Shown: positions 8,824 to 17,741 of the stretch, in pieces | Numbering within the stretch: the stretch's first letter is position 1 | How the letters are laid out: every line of letters starts with the position of its first letter | Origin: Paracoccaceae bacterium | GTDB taxonomy: Bacteria; Pseudomonadota; Alphaproteobacteria; Rhodobacterales; Rhodobacteraceae | Direction of reading: 5' to 3' | DNA length: 64,000 bases | Assembly: GCA_028284705.1 (NCBI GenBank) | Contig: JANQRE010000038.1 | Span: forward strand, 62,001-126,000 | Notes under the pieces: model-generated | Seen by the model: only the letters and a program-made list of their open reading frames with translations | Database searches by the model: none | Told to the model about the DNA's origin: nothing | Made by a program: the position numbers and the translations under genes

Positions 8824-9581
8824 AAGGCCCGCGCCTTCGTGTAGATGTCGCGGTGGCGCGCGGACATGCGTTCGGTGTCCATCACGAGACACACATCCAC
8901 CGTGTTGAAATCGTGATCGATGAAGGCACCGTCGCCGACCATGCCGCCAAGACGCAGGTAAGCTTTGATCAAGGCAGGTGTCGCCTTCATCGCCGCGGGA
9001 CGGTCGATGTGATCTACGGGCAGGATGTTCATCGCCTCATAAACCACTGACTTCGGGCGCAAATCGGGTGGCGCAAGGTGATTGGCATGCAGATGCGACA
9101 AGGGTTGTGCCAAGGCGCTCACATCGGTGCCGTGAAAGCTCGCGACACCGAACATGATTTCCGTGCCATGATCCGCGACATAATCCGCGAGCCCCTGCCA
9201 CAGGTGATACATCGCCGGTCCGCCGCGATAGTCCCGATGCACGCAGGAGCGGCCAAGTTCCAGCAGCGGACGCCGAGCCTCCATCAAAGGGGTCAGATCA
9301 AACTCGTCCTCACTGTAAAACCGCCCCACCGCAGCGCGCTGATCGTCGCGCAAAAGCCGGTAGACCCCCACCACCGGATTGTCTGAGCGGGCATGATCGA
9401 GCAGCAGCAGGTGATCAAAAAACGGATCAAACTGGTCCGCCTCAACCCCGGCCTCATGATCCACACCGGCCCCAGCACTGCCCAATTCGCGCACAAAGAC
9501 ATCATAGCGCAAACGCTGCGCGGCATGGCGCTCTTTTTCGCTGGAGGCCAGCTTGATCTCAAACTCGGGCGCTTTGGTCAT
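8820..9581 (-). CDS. olsB: L-ornithine N(alpha)-acyltransferase OlsB
   Basis: 253-residue GNAT-fold enzyme transferring a 3-hydroxyacyl group from ACP to the alpha-amino group of ornithine, the first step of ornithine-lipid synthesis. Visible family features are the N-terminal RLRYDVFVRELG, the central ELGRSCVHRDYRGG and the SFHGTD segment. Such proteins are often labelled hemolysin-like in databases. Together with olsA it forms a two-gene operon for phosphorus-free membrane lipids, typically induced by phosphate limitation; I did not identify a pho box. Confidence 0.93.
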   Translation of the reverse strand: MTKAPEFEIKLASSEKERHAAQRLRYDVFVRELGSAGAGVDHEAGVEADQFDPFFDHLLLLDHARSDNPVVGVYRLLRDDQRAAVGRFYSEDEFDLTPLMEARRPLLELGRSCVHRDYRGGPAMYHLWQGLADYVADHGTEIMFGVASFHGTDVSALAQPLSHLHANHLAPPDLRPKSVVYEAMNILPVDHIDRPAAMKATPALIKAYLRLGGMVGDGAFIDHDFNTVDVCLVMDTERMSARHRDIYTKARAL

Positions 9582-9731
9582 GGCTCCGATCAGATTGTAG
9601 AGGCGTCAGATGTGGAGAAAGTGGATATCCGCGCAACTCTCCCTAAGCAATGCTCTTGCGCGATGCGGCTCGGATAGTGTTTCATCCAAACCAGTTCACA
9701 TTTCGGGCTTTTCAAACCACTCCACAGGCGT

Positions 9732-9917
9732 TCACGTATCGTATACAATTGTCAAAGAGACTTCGGCAGCATTTAGCGTAACTTTGCCAACCTCTTCAAA
9801 GTTAACTGTAATTTTACCCTTTACGTTGGATTGAACTTGTCCAAGCCCCCAATCTTCCCGGTCCGGGTTCCGCACCAGCATTCCGGGTTCTAACAAGGAG
9901 TTCAATTCGGACGACAT
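9732..9917 (-). CDS. DUF3553 domain protein
   Basis: 61-residue soluble protein matching the short DUF3553 family of alphaproteobacteria, with the motifs EPGMLVRNP, EDWGLGQVQS and VNFEEVGKV, probably a small beta-barrel. Function unknown. Its ATG at 9917 shares the tetranucleotide CATG with the start codon of the divergent chpT. A GGTGAGAG ribosome site for this gene lies inside the first codons of chpT. A longer frame to 10208 was rejected because it runs antisense through chpT. Confidence 0.8.
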   Translation of the reverse strand: MSSELNSLLEPGMLVRNPDREDWGLGQVQSNVKGKITVNFEEVGKVTLNAAEVSLTIVYDT

Positions 9918-10539
9918 GACTGAATCTCTCACCAGTGACAGAGTTGCAGATGACCTGCATGACACGGCTTCCCTTCTGGGCTCAAGGGTTTGCCACGATC
10001 TGATCTCTCCCATGGGCGCGATCAGCAACGGGTTGGAGCTTTTGGCGATGTCCGGCGTGTCGCAAACGCCTGAGATGAAGCTGATTGAAGAGAGTATCGA
10101 GAACGCCAATGCGCGGCTGAAATTCTTTCGCGTGGCGTTCGGGGCGTCGACGGGCGGGCAGATCATGGCGCGCGGCGATCTTGTGAAGCTGCTGGAGGGC
10201 ACCTTCACGGGCGGCCGCCTGAAAGTGACCTGGGATGCCTATTCCGATCCGACCCGCTCAGAGACGAAGATCGCGTTTCTGGCCATCCTTTGTCTGGAAT
10301 CCGCGTTGCCTTTGGGAGGTGAGATTGGGGTCAGTGCGGAGCGTGGCGAATGGCGCTTTCACGCTTACGGGCCGAAAATCCGTTTTGAGGCAGACACCTG
10401 GGCGCATCTGAAAGGCCAGGCGAAGGGGCATGCTGCCTCGTCCGATGTGCAGTTCCCGTTGCTGGCGGCGGCTTTGCAATCTGTTCGGCGCACGGCACAG
10501 GTCGGCAATTCCGACAGCGCGGTTTCGCTGCGTTACTGA
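9916..10539 (+). CDS. chpT: Histidine phosphotransferase ChpT
   Basis: 207-residue phosphotransferase that carries phosphate from the hybrid kinase CckA to CtrA and CpdR in the alphaproteobacterial cell-cycle relay. The dimerisation helix has the phospho-acceptor His27 in [20 protein letters not shown], followed by a degenerate Bergerat-like domain to the C-terminus. The nearest purine-rich ribosome site (AAGGAG, 9895-9900) is about 15 bases from the ATG, longer than usual. Its promoter must lie within the DUF3553 coding region. ctrA lies at the far end of this window. Confidence 0.93.
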   Translation: MTESLTSDRVADDLHDTASLLGSRVCHDLISPMGAISNGLELLAMSGVSQTPEMKLIEESIENANARLKFFRVAFGASTGGQIMARGDLVKLLEGTFTGGRLKVTWDAYSDPTRSETKIAFLAILCLESALPLGGEIGVSAERGEWRFHAYGPKIRFEADTWAHLKGQAKGHAASSDVQFPLLAAALQSVRRTAQVGNSDSAVSLRY

Positions 10540-11060
10540 GCGTTCAGCCCGTCGCGGAACCGGCGCATATTGGCCTGATAATGCGCCGCTGAGGCGATCA
10601 GACCAGCGCGCGCCGCGTCATCAAGCGTGCGGATCACTTTGCCAGGCGCGCCCATGACCAACGAGCCTTCGGGGATCTCCTTGCCTTCCGTGATCAGCGC
10701 CCCGGCCCCGATCAGCGATCCGGCTCCGATCTTCGCGCCGTTCAGAACTGTGGCACCCATGCCAATCAATGCCCCGTCCCCGATCTCGCAGCCATGCAGC
10801 ATCGCCTTGTGGCCGATGGTGCAATTCGCACCGATCATCAGCGGGTAGCCCATATCCGTGTGCAGCACGCAGTTTTCCTGAATATTCGTGCCCGGCCCAA
10901 CATCGATCAGTTCATTGTCGCCACGCAGGGTCGCGCCAAACCAGACCGACGCGCCTTCGCCGATGCGCACTTTACCGATCACATTCGCATCGGGCGCGAT
11001 CCAGTAGTCATCGCTGTCGGGCAGGTCCGGCGTAACGCCGTCGAGGCTGTAGATCGTCAT
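10533..11060 (-). CDS. Gamma-carbonic-anhydrase-like hexapeptide protein
   Basis: 175-residue left-handed beta-helix protein of the gamma-carbonic anhydrase/YrdA/PaaY group, expected to trimerise and bind a metal. Repeats such as [16 protein letters not shown] and [13 protein letters not shown] carry the hexapeptide pattern. Candidate metal histidines lie in NCVLHTD and [11 protein letters not shown]. Enzymatic activity is unproven for many members. It overlaps the end of chpT by 7 bp (convergent) and is coupled to gmk by an ATGA overlap. Confidence 0.87.
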   Translation of the reverse strand: MTIYSLDGVTPDLPDSDDYWIAPDANVIGKVRIGEGASVWFGATLRGDNELIDVGPGTNIQENCVLHTDMGYPLMIGANCTIGHKAMLHGCEIGDGALIGMGATVLNGAKIGAGSLIGAGALITEGKEIPEGSLVMGAPGKVIRTLDDAARAGLIASAAHYQANMRRFRDGLNAQ

Positions 11061-11698
11061 GTCGAGCGTTCCTCAAATTCCGCATTCAGATCGCGCACGA
11101 AGGGTACCAAAGCCGGTTGGCGTGTCCGTCTCAGCCGTTCTGCCGTGAGTATGGAAATCAAGTCAGCTTCAGTGGTGTCGATATCGCGGTTCACGAGGCA
11201 ATAATCGTACTCTGCCCAATGGCTGATCTCGTCGCGGCTTTTCTGCATCCGGCCTGCGATCACCTCATCGCTGTCCTGTGCGCGGGTGCGGAGCCGGTTT
11301 TCCAACTCGGCAATCGAGGGCGGCAGAAGGAAGATCGAGATAACGTCCTCAGATAGTGAGGAATTCCGGATTTGCTGCCCGCCCTGCCAATCGATATCGA
11401 AAATCACATCCGTGCCGCGTGCTGTCGCTTCCGCGACGGGCGCTTTGGGCGAGCCGTAGAGATTGCCAAAAACTTCCGCGTGCTCCAGCATTTCGCCAGC
11501 CTCGATCATCGCCTCAAACTCGGCGCGGGACCGGAAATAGTATTCTCGCCCATCCTCTTCGCCCGGGCGCGGGGCCCGCGTCGTGGCGGAGATCGAAAAC
11601 TGCATCGTCGAGTCCCAGGCCATGAGCCGCCGCGCCAGGGTCGATTTGCCCGCCCCGGAGGGCGATGACAGGATGATCAGAAGGCCGCGTCGCGTCAT
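11057..11698 (-). CDS. gmk: Guanylate kinase
   Basis: 213-residue cytosolic enzyme that phosphorylates GMP and dGMP with ATP. The P-loop [10 protein letters not shown] is near the N-terminus, the GMP-binding [17 protein letters not shown] follows, and the lid arginines sit in [11 protein letters not shown]. It lies downstream of yicC with a 4-bp gap; yicC-gmk adjacency is widespread in bacteria and supports both calls. Confidence 0.97.
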   Translation of the reverse strand: MTRRGLLIILSSPSGAGKSTLARRLMAWDSTMQFSISATTRAPRPGEEDGREYYFRSRAEFEAMIEAGEMLEHAEVFGNLYGSPKAPVAEATARGTDVIFDIDWQGGQQIRNSSLSEDVISIFLLPPSIAELENRLRTRAQDSDEVIAGRMQKSRDEISHWAEYDYCLVNRDIDTTEADLISILTAERLRRTRQPALVPFVRDLNAEFEERST

Positions 11699-11702
11699 GA
11701 GG

Positions 11703-12590
11703 TCATTCCAGATTTTGCACCTGCTCGCGCATTTGCTCGATCAAGGCCTTCAACTCAAGGCCAAGTTTCGTCAAATCGCTGTCGCCCGCTTTCGAACAGA
11801 GCGTGTTGGCCTCGCGATTGAACTCCTGCATGAGGAAATCCAGCCGCCGCCCCACGGGCCCCTCATCCTCCAGAAGCGCCCGCCCGGCGGTCACATGGGC
11901 CTCAAGCCGGTCGATCTCCTCGGTGACATCGGCCTTCACCGCCAGCAGTGCCAGTTCCTGCGCGATCCGGTCAGGCTCAACCTCGCCCACGGTCGATGCA
12001 ATCCGCGTCAGGTTCTCTTTCAGCGTGGCTTCCATTTTCGGACGCCGCGCCTCGGCCACCTCGGCGGCTTCTCCTGTTAAGGCTCCGATCTCGTCCAACT
12101 GACGTGTGAGCACGGCTTTCAGGCTTGCACCTTCCGAGGCCCGCGCGGCGAGGAATTCTGCAAGACAGGCATCAATATCCGCCTTGATCGCCGCCAATGG
12201 AGCGTCGGCTTCATCGCCCTCTTGCCGTCGCATCACCCCCGGGATCGCCAGAAGCTCACCTGCGGTCGTGGCCTGCATCTCCAGTCCCCGCGCTGCGGCT
12301 TCACTTGCCGCCACTCGAGCTGCATCTAAAACAGACGCCAGAGCCGTTTGGTCCAGCGTCAGGGCCACTTGCCCTTCCCCGCGCTCCAATTTGATCGAGA
12401 GATTGACGCTTCCCCGCGCGATGCGCTTCTGAAGATCACTTCGAAGGACCGGATCGAGGGAAGCCAATTGCTCGGGCAATCGAAAACGTAGGTCGAGGCC
12501 CTTGGCATTCACCGATCTGAGTTCGATGACCCAGGAATACTCTGCCTCACCGCCAGTGCGCGAGGCGAACCCCGTCATCGAGTTCCGCAT
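11703..12590 (-). CDS. YicC/YloC family endoribonuclease
   Basis: 295-residue cytosolic protein of the YicC family, members of which are reported to cleave RNA. The N-terminal MTGFASRTG and [14 protein letters not shown] and the C-terminal [19 protein letters not shown] are family hallmarks. It begins the yicC-gmk-carbonic anhydrase-like operon. A perfect CtrA-type box lies 14-29 bases before its start, so it may be cell-cycle regulated, possibly by repression because the box is so close to the start. Confidence 0.92.
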   Translation of the reverse strand: MRNSMTGFASRTGGEAEYSWVIELRSVNAKGLDLRFRLPEQLASLDPVLRSDLQKRIARGSVNLSIKLERGEGQVALTLDQTALASVLDAARVAASEAAARGLEMQATTAGELLAIPGVMRRQEGDEADAPLAAIKADIDACLAEFLAARASEGASLKAVLTRQLDEIGALTGEAAEVAEARRPKMEATLKENLTRIASTVGEVEPDRIAQELALLAVKADVTEEIDRLEAHVTAGRALLEDEGPVGRRLDFLMQEFNREANTLCSKAGDSDLTKLGLELKALIEQMREQVQNLE

Positions 12591-12603
12591 CGAGATTAAC
12601 CTT

Positions 12604-12619
12604 TTAACACTTTCTTAAC
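12604..12619. promoter_or_regulatory. CtrA full-site TTAA-N7-TTAAC
   Basis: TTAACACTTTCTTAAC matches the CtrA full-site consensus exactly. It lies in the 155-bp divergent region between yicC and the PAS-domain gene. A weaker TTAA-N7-GTAA (12646-12660) lies 27 bases further on. ctrA and chpT are in the same window. Confidence 0.65.
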
Positions 12620-12745
12620 ACACCGAAGCAGCGTTCCATGGCATATTAAGGTTTCAGTAAGCATTTGACCTTAGGGTTAACAAACCCTGAATGCTGCGAC
12701 AACTCATGGTCGGCCCCGTCCCGCCACAGTTTGGATTCTCGGATT

Positions 12746-13423
12746 ATGAACGACAGTCGCTCGGCAAATATTCTTTCTTTCGCCTCCCGTGCCACGACCG
12801 CACCGATGAAAAGCCTGCGCGAGATGCACAGCTATTGGGACAGCCTGCGCGCAGATCGCAGCCTGCCGCGGCGGACCGATGTGGACCCGCGCGAGATTTC
12901 TCATCTGTTGGAGAGCGGTTTTCTTCTGGAGCGCATGGCCCCCGGCGATGTGCGGTTCCGGTTGGCGGGCATGGGGATCAGCGATCTGATGGGAATGGAT
13001 GTGCGCTCCATGCCGCTGCGTGCCCTGATCAAACCCACACAACGCCCGGAATTCACCGAAAGCTTGGACGACGTCTTCACGCGGCCCGAAGTGCACACCT
13101 ATCATCTCGTATCCGAGCAGATGGCACAGCCTGCCCTGAAATCCGCGATGATCATCCTACCGATGCTGGATGAGGATGGTGAGGTGACCCGCGCGCTTGG
13201 TGCTTTGGTCGTCGCGGGCCCGGTCGGCTTCCCGCCGCGCCGCTTTGTCATGGCGGAGCGCCTGCGCACACCGATCTTCACGCGAATTTCCGAGGAGGAG
13301 ATCACGCTCTTCGACGTGGAGGAGGAGAAAACTCCGAAACCGATCCTCGCGCTTGCCGAAGAGCAGGCCGAGTTCACCCCGGCCCACCCAAAAGCGCCAT
13401 TCCTGCGGCTTGTGAAATCCTGA
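12746..13423 (+). CDS. PAS-domain protein (alphaproteobacterial PAS_5 type)
   Basis: 225-residue soluble protein. Residues about 20-160 form a PAS-like domain of the kind found in many alphaproteobacterial stand-alone proteins (SLREMHSYWDSLR, then RFRLAGMGISDLMGMDVR). The last 60 residues are acidic and of low complexity. No output domain or transmembrane segment is visible. The ATG at 12746 was chosen because the upstream extension covers the CtrA box region and has no coding character. It probably relates to signalling or the cell cycle, but that is inference from the promoter. Stop codons with the DAHP synthase gene are adjacent (TGATCA). Confidence 0.82.
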   Translation: MNDSRSANILSFASRATTAPMKSLREMHSYWDSLRADRSLPRRTDVDPREISHLLESGFLLERMAPGDVRFRLAGMGISDLMGMDVRSMPLRALIKPTQRPEFTESLDDVFTRPEVHTYHLVSEQMAQPALKSAMIILPMLDEDGEVTRALGALVVAGPVGFPPRRFVMAERLRTPIFTRISEEEITLFDVEEEKTPKPILALAEEQAEFTPAHPKAPFLRLVKS

Positions 13424-14791
13424 TCAGACCGCGGCGCGGTTCGCCTCGGCGCGGGCCGACAGCTCTTCAGCCACCAGGAACGCCAGTTCCAGCGACTGAG
13501 ACGCGTTGAGGCGCGGGTCACACGCGGTGTGGTACCTATCCGACAGGTCCTCGTCCGTGACGGCCCGGACACCGCCGGTGCATTCCGTCACATCCTGGCC
13601 GGTCATCTCGAAATGCACACCACCGGGCACCGTGCCCTCGGCCTTGTGCACACCGAAGAATTCCCGCACTTCGCGCAAGACACTATCGAACGGACGGGTC
13701 TTGTAGCCGGACGAGGATTTGATCGTGTTGCCATGCATCGGATCACAGGTCCAAACGACGTTGGTTCCCTCTTCCTGCACCGCCTTGATCAGGCGTGGCA
13801 GGTGTTCGCCCACATTGCCCGCACCGAAGCGCGCAATCAGGGTCAGACGGCCAGCTTCATTGTCCGGGTTCAGACTGGACATCAGCGACTTCAGATGCCC
13901 GGACGTCATTGTCGGACCGCATTTCAGGCCAATCGGGTTCAAGACACCCTTCGCGAACTCCACATGCGCCCCATCGGGCTGCCGCGTGCGGTCACCGATC
14001 CAGATCATGTGACCCGAACCCGCCAGCCACTTGCCAGAGGTCGAGTCGACACGGGTCAGCGCCTCCTCATATTCCAAGAGCAGCGCCTCATGGGAGGTGT
14101 AGAAATCCACACTTGCCAGTTCCGCATTGTTGTTGGAGGTCAGGCCGGCGGAGGCCATGAAGTCCAGCGTGTCCTGGATGCGGTTCGCCATGTCGCGATA
14201 TTCCGCTGCCGCATCACCTTCAGTGAACCCAAGCGTCCAAGCATGGACCTGATGCACATCGGCATAACCACCCTTTGAGAAGGCCCGCAGCAGGTTCAGC
14301 GTCGCCGCGGCTTGCGTATAGGCCTGCAGCATCTTTGCCGGATCCGGAATGCGGGCTTCCGGCGTGAAGTCGAGCTCATTGACGATATCCCCGCGGTAGC
14401 TCGGCAGTTCCACCCCATCCACGGTTTCGGTCGGGGCCGAGCGCGGCTTGGCAAATTGGCCGGCCATCCGTCCGACTTTCACCACCGGCACTTTCGCGCC
14501 ATAGGTCAGAACCATCGCCATCTGCAGCATCACTTTGAAGGTGTCGCGGATGTTATCGGCGGAGAACTCTGCAAAGCTCTCAGCACAATCGCCGCCTTGC
14601 AGCAAAAACGCCTCACCACGGGACACAGCGCCCAGGGACTCCTTCAGTTTCCGCGCCTCGCCCGCAAAGACAAGCGGTGGATATTTGGCGAGCTGCGCTT
14701 CAACGGCGGAGAGCTTCTCCGCGTCGGTATAGTCGGGCATCTGCACCCGCGGTTTGTTGCGCCAGTCGGTCTTTGTCCATGCTTGTCCCAT
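13424..14791 (-). CDS. Class II 3-deoxy-7-phosphoheptulonate (DAHP) synthase
   Basis: 455-residue enzyme joining phosphoenolpyruvate and erythrose-4-phosphate, the first step of the shikimate pathway. It is of the plant-like class II type: [11 protein letters not shown], the metal-ligand cysteine in that segment, [14 protein letters not shown] and TCDPMHGNT are all present. An upstream extension of the frame to 15091 was rejected: it runs antisense into the GlxA gene, and the ATG at 14791 starts the canonical [12 protein letters not shown]-terminus. Transcribed alone, divergently from the regulator gene. Confidence 0.96.
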   Translation of the reverse strand: MGQAWTKTDWRNKPRVQMPDYTDAEKLSAVEAQLAKYPPLVFAGEARKLKESLGAVSRGEAFLLQGGDCAESFAEFSADNIRDTFKVMLQMAMVLTYGAKVPVVKVGRMAGQFAKPRSAPTETVDGVELPSYRGDIVNELDFTPEARIPDPAKMLQAYTQAAATLNLLRAFSKGGYADVHQVHAWTLGFTEGDAAAEYRDMANRIQDTLDFMASAGLTSNNNAELASVDFYTSHEALLLEYEEALTRVDSTSGKWLAGSGHMIWIGDRTRQPDGAHVEFAKGVLNPIGLKCGPTMTSGHLKSLMSSLNPDNEAGRLTLIARFGAGNVGEHLPRLIKAVQEEGTNVVWTCDPMHGNTIKSSSGYKTRPFDSVLREVREFFGVHKAEGTVPGGVHFEMTGQDVTECTGGVRAVTDEDLSDRYHTACDPRLNASQSLELAFLVAEELSARAEANRAAV

Positions 14792-14905
14792 GGCTGTGCT
14801 CCACATCGTCGTTAGCGGTACCAATAGTCGAGCCACCGTTATACCGGAGCACGAGGCCATTTCCAATCGCGAAAAACAGCGCGGACCTCTTGCAATTTCG
14901 GCCAT

Positions 14906-14920
14906 GGACTCAGAGAGTCC
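14906..14920. promoter_or_regulatory. Palindrome with two GANTC sites upstream of the GlxA-type gene
   Basis: GGACTC-AGA-GAGTCC is a perfect inverted repeat 35 bases before the regulator start and 115 bases before the DAHP synthase start. It contains two GANTC sequences, the CcrM methylation target of alphaproteobacteria. Candidate operator only. Confidence 0.35.
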
Positions 14921-14954
14921 GTCATCGGCCAATATGCGAATCCGGTGAGAAATT

Positions 14955-15962
14955 GTGACGACGACCCCCCAACATAGCGCTGTGAATGACGGTCGCGGAC
15001 GCGGTACCTGCCGCCATTTTGTGTTCGTGCTGATGAACGATTTCACGATGCTGAGTTTCGCCGGTGCGATTGAGTCGCTGCGTCTGGCCAATCGGTTCTC
15101 GGAAGGCGCCTATAGTTGGGATCTGGCGGGCGATGGCGGGGAAGAGGCCACGTGTTCCTCAGGCATCACCTATCGGTTGGATCGGGACCTCGATGAGTTG
15201 AACCGCGATGATACGGTCGTTTTGTGTGGCGGCGTGAACGTTCAGGCTGCCACCAGCAAGCGTCTGCTAAACTGGCTGCGTCGGGAGGCCCGTCGAGGCG
15301 TCTCAATGGCCGCTCTTTGCACGGCGAGCTACTCGCTGGCCAAAGCCGGATTGCTGGACGGTAAGAAAGCGACGATCCATTGGGAGAACCAGGACAGTTT
15401 TGCCGAGGAGTTCGAGGAAGTCGAACTCACCAAATCGGTCTTCGTCGTCGATGGCAACCGCATGTCCACTGCGGGCGGCACGTCGTCGATTGATCTGATG
15501 CTACAGCTCATCGCCTCCGATCTCGGCGAGGACGTGGCCAACACCGTCGCCGATCAGCAGATTTACTCCTCGATCCGCACCGATCAGGACCAACAACGCC
15601 TGTCGATCCCGACCCGGATCGGCGTGCGGCATCCGAAACTCAGCCGCGTCATCCAGATGATGGAGGCCAATATCGAGGAACCGATCAGCCCTTCTCTGCT
15701 GGCCAAGGAGGTCGGCATGTCCACGCGCCAGCTGGAGCGGCTGTTCCGGCGCTATCTGAACCGCTCTCCCAAGCGCTACTATATGGAAATCCGCCTGCAA
15801 AAGGCGCGCAACTTGCTGATGCAAACCGATATGAGCGTGATCAACGTGGCGTTGGCCTGCGGCTTCGCCTCACCCTCGCATTTCTCGAAATGCTATCGCG
15901 CGCATTACGACACCACGCCCTATCGCGAGCGGGGCAGCCATGCCGCACGCGCCCTGAACTGA
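14955..15962 (+). CDS. GlxA-family transcriptional regulator (DJ-1/PfpI plus AraC)
   Basis: 335-residue regulator. Residues about 20-185 form a DJ-1/PfpI-like ligand domain ([30 protein letters not shown]). The C-terminal 100 residues hold two AraC helix-turn-helix motifs ([19 protein letters not shown] and [18 protein letters not shown]). Relatives such as GbdR control choline, glycine-betaine or amine catabolism, but no such genes adjoin it, so the ligand is unknown. Start is GTG with GGTGAG upstream. It may regulate itself through the adjacent palindrome. Confidence 0.92.
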   Translation: MTTTPQHSAVNDGRGRGTCRHFVFVLMNDFTMLSFAGAIESLRLANRFSEGAYSWDLAGDGGEEATCSSGITYRLDRDLDELNRDDTVVLCGGVNVQAATSKRLLNWLRREARRGVSMAALCTASYSLAKAGLLDGKKATIHWENQDSFAEEFEEVELTKSVFVVDGNRMSTAGGTSSIDLMLQLIASDLGEDVANTVADQQIYSSIRTDQDQQRLSIPTRIGVRHPKLSRVIQMMEANIEEPISPSLLAKEVGMSTRQLERLFRRYLNRSPKRYYMEIRLQKARNLLMQTDMSVINVALACGFASPSHFSKCYRAHYDTTPYRERGSHAARALN

Positions 15963-15966
15963 GGCG

Positions 15967-16416
15967 CTACTCCGTCACGGTGATCGTGATCTGCTCTGAG
16001 ATCACAGGCGGGTCATGTGGAACGTGGTTGAGATCGCCCAGCACCAGTTGCAGCGTGTGCGTGCCCGCGGGCAGCTCCAGCGTGGCTTCGGTCTGGCCGC
16101 CGCCAAAATGCTTGTGATTGTCATCTGCGAATAACCCGTTCTCGGTCATCTCCGCATCATCAGGACCTTCGCCAAATGGCACACGGTTGATCAGGACGTG
16201 GTGGTGGCCGGTATTCTCTTTCTCCGTGCCCGCAGGTGCGATGCCCATGCCGCTCAACCCCATCAGAACTTTCACCGGACCGCTGACTGTGTCACCGTCC
16301 TGGAGATTGATGATATAGACCTCCGCGCCCGGCGCAGAGGGTGTTTCTCCCGCCAGAACCGGCGTTGTCACAAGCGCGGCACTCAGCACCATCGCAGCAA
16401 GATTTAGCTTTCTCAT
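15967..16416 (-). CDS. DUF4399 periplasmic protein
   Basis: 149-residue exported protein. A signal peptide (MRKLNLAAMVLSAALVTTPVLAG, cleavage near residue 22) precedes a beta-rich DUF4399 domain with HHHVLINR, DDNHKHFGGGQTEATLEL and DLNHVPHDPP. The conserved histidines suggest metal binding, which is inference. GGAGG lies 8 bases before the ATG at 16416, which decides against the ATG six codons upstream. Its start is 21 bases from that of the divergent ECF sigma factor, so both promoters must overlap the opposite gene. Confidence 0.85.
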   Translation of the reverse strand: MRKLNLAAMVLSAALVTTPVLAGETPSAPGAEVYIINLQDGDTVSGPVKVLMGLSGMGIAPAGTEKENTGHHHVLINRVPFGEGPDDAEMTENGLFADDNHKHFGGGQTEATLELPAGTHTLQLVLGDLNHVPHDPPVISEQITITVTE

Positions 16417-16437
16417 TATCCGTTCCTCCCACATAAT

Positions 16438-17019
16438 TTGAGTGAGCCCCTTGGGGTCTCTGAATACTTCAACACGTTAAGAGGTAGGTTTATTCGGCTC
16501 CTCGGCAAAAAATCGAACGCTGACATCGTGCGCGAGGGCCTGCCCGACATCGCCCCGCGGCTCTGGCGTTATGCCCTGGTTTTGACCGGTCGGCGCGATG
16601 TCGCCGATGATCTGGCGCAGAACACATGCCTGCGCGCCCTGGAAAAAGCCGACCAGTTCCAACCAGGTACACATCTGGACCGCTGGATGTTCCGGATCGC
16701 ACAACGGATATGGCTCAATGAGTTGCGCTCTCAGACCGTGCGCCGCGGCGGCGGCCTCGTGCCGGTGGAGGACGCCGGACTTGTCGCAGAGGGCATGGAT
16801 GCCGAGACGAATATTTTCGTCTCCCAGGTGTTATCAAGGATGAACACCTTGCCGGAGGCACAACGAAGCACCGTCATGTTGGTCTATGTGGAAGGGTTTG
16901 CCTATCGCGAGGCCGCCGAGGTGCTGGACATTCCCATTGGCACGGTTATGAGCCGTTTGGCCGCCGCGCGGGCCACTTTGGGCAAGGAATTGAAACAAGA
17001 TCAGAGCGACAGCGCATGA
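16438..17019 (+). CDS. ECF-family RNA polymerase sigma factor
   Basis: Up to 193 residues, with sigma region 2 (LWRYALVLTGRRDVADDLAQNTCLRALEK then LDRWMFRIAQRIWLNELR) and region 4 (LPEAQRSTVMLVYVEGFAYREAAEVLDIPIGTVMSRL). It would direct RNA polymerase to a small regulon in response to an envelope or oxidative signal. The start is uncertain: TTG at 16438 has no ribosome site, and a GTG at 16528 would still keep all of region 2. It is coupled to the anti-sigma gene by an ATGA overlap. Confidence 0.9.
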   Translation: MSEPLGVSEYFNTLRGRFIRLLGKKSNADIVREGLPDIAPRLWRYALVLTGRRDVADDLAQNTCLRALEKADQFQPGTHLDRWMFRIAQRIWLNELRSQTVRRGGGLVPVEDAGLVAEGMDAETNIFVSQVLSRMNTLPEAQRSTVMLVYVEGFAYREAAEVLDIPIGTVMSRLAAARATLGKELKQDQSDSA

Positions 17020-17741
17020 GCGAAGAAAACATCTCTGATGAATTGCTGACGGCCTATCTCGATGACGAGGTGGAGGCCGCTGATCGCGTGCGCATCGACG
17101 CGGCTTTGGCCGAGGATGAGGAGTTGCAGGGCCGCCTCGCGCTTCTTGATGTGCCGCTCGACCCGATCCGGGATGCAATGGCCCAAGTCGCGGCGCAAGC
17201 ACCCGCTCCCGTGCTGCCGCCCGCAAGCGCGCAGCGCCGCTTCCCGTTGGCAGTGGCTGGTGGTTCACTTGCCGCAGGTCTCGTCCTAGGTGCGCTTCTG
17301 ATGACGCAACTGACCCCGGCTCCGAAAGCGCCGGGCTGGATCGACTATGTCGCGAGCTATCAAGCGCTGTACAGCACGGAGACCTTGGCAGGGGTCGAAT
17401 TGACACCGGAGATACGCGCTGCGCAACTGGCCAGTGTCTCGACGGCCGTTGGACGCCCGCTGGAGGCCGCAGCCTCCGTGCCCGGCCTTGATTTCAAGCG
17501 CGCGCAGACGCTGGGGTTCAACGGCAAACCGCTCGTCCAGATGGCCTATCTGAGCGCAGATGGCGTTCCACTGGCCTTTTGCATCATCTCGAAAGAGCAG
17601 ACAGCGGAGTTGAAACAGTTGCAGCGCGAAGGCCTACAGGCGGCGTCCTGGTCCGATGGCAGCCACGCCTATCTCTTGATCGGCGGCGATGATCCACAAC
17701 TGATTGAAACCACGGCCCGGCAGCTACAAAGCCTGCTTTAG
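17016..17741 (+). CDS. Membrane anti-sigma factor
   Basis: 241-residue protein with an N-terminal cytoplasmic segment typical of anti-sigma domains (DELLTAYLDDEVEAADRVRIDAALAED), lacking the HxxxCxxC zinc motif. One transmembrane helix lies near residues 75-97 (PLAVAGGSLAAGLVLGALLM), with a periplasmic C-terminal domain of about 140 residues. It should hold the upstream ECF factor inactive until the periplasmic part senses a signal. The last 4 bases overlap the convergent ketoacyl synthase gene. Confidence 0.88.
   Translation: MSEENISDELLTAYLDDEVEAADRVRIDAALAEDEELQGRLALLDVPLDPIRDAMAQVAAQAPAPVLPPASAQRRFPLAVAGGSLAAGLVLGALLMTQLTPAPKAPGWIDYVASYQALYSTETLAGVELTPEIRAAQLASVSTAVGRPLEAAASVPGLDFKRAQTLGFNGKPLVQMAYLSADGVPLAFCIISKEQTAELKQLQREGLQAASWSDGSHAYLLIGGDDPQLIETTARQLQSLL

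Noticed and set aside
13424-15091. 555-residue version of the DAHP synthase
   Set aside because: The extra 100 codons overlap the divergent regulator gene and its promoter. The normal class II N-terminus starts at 14791.
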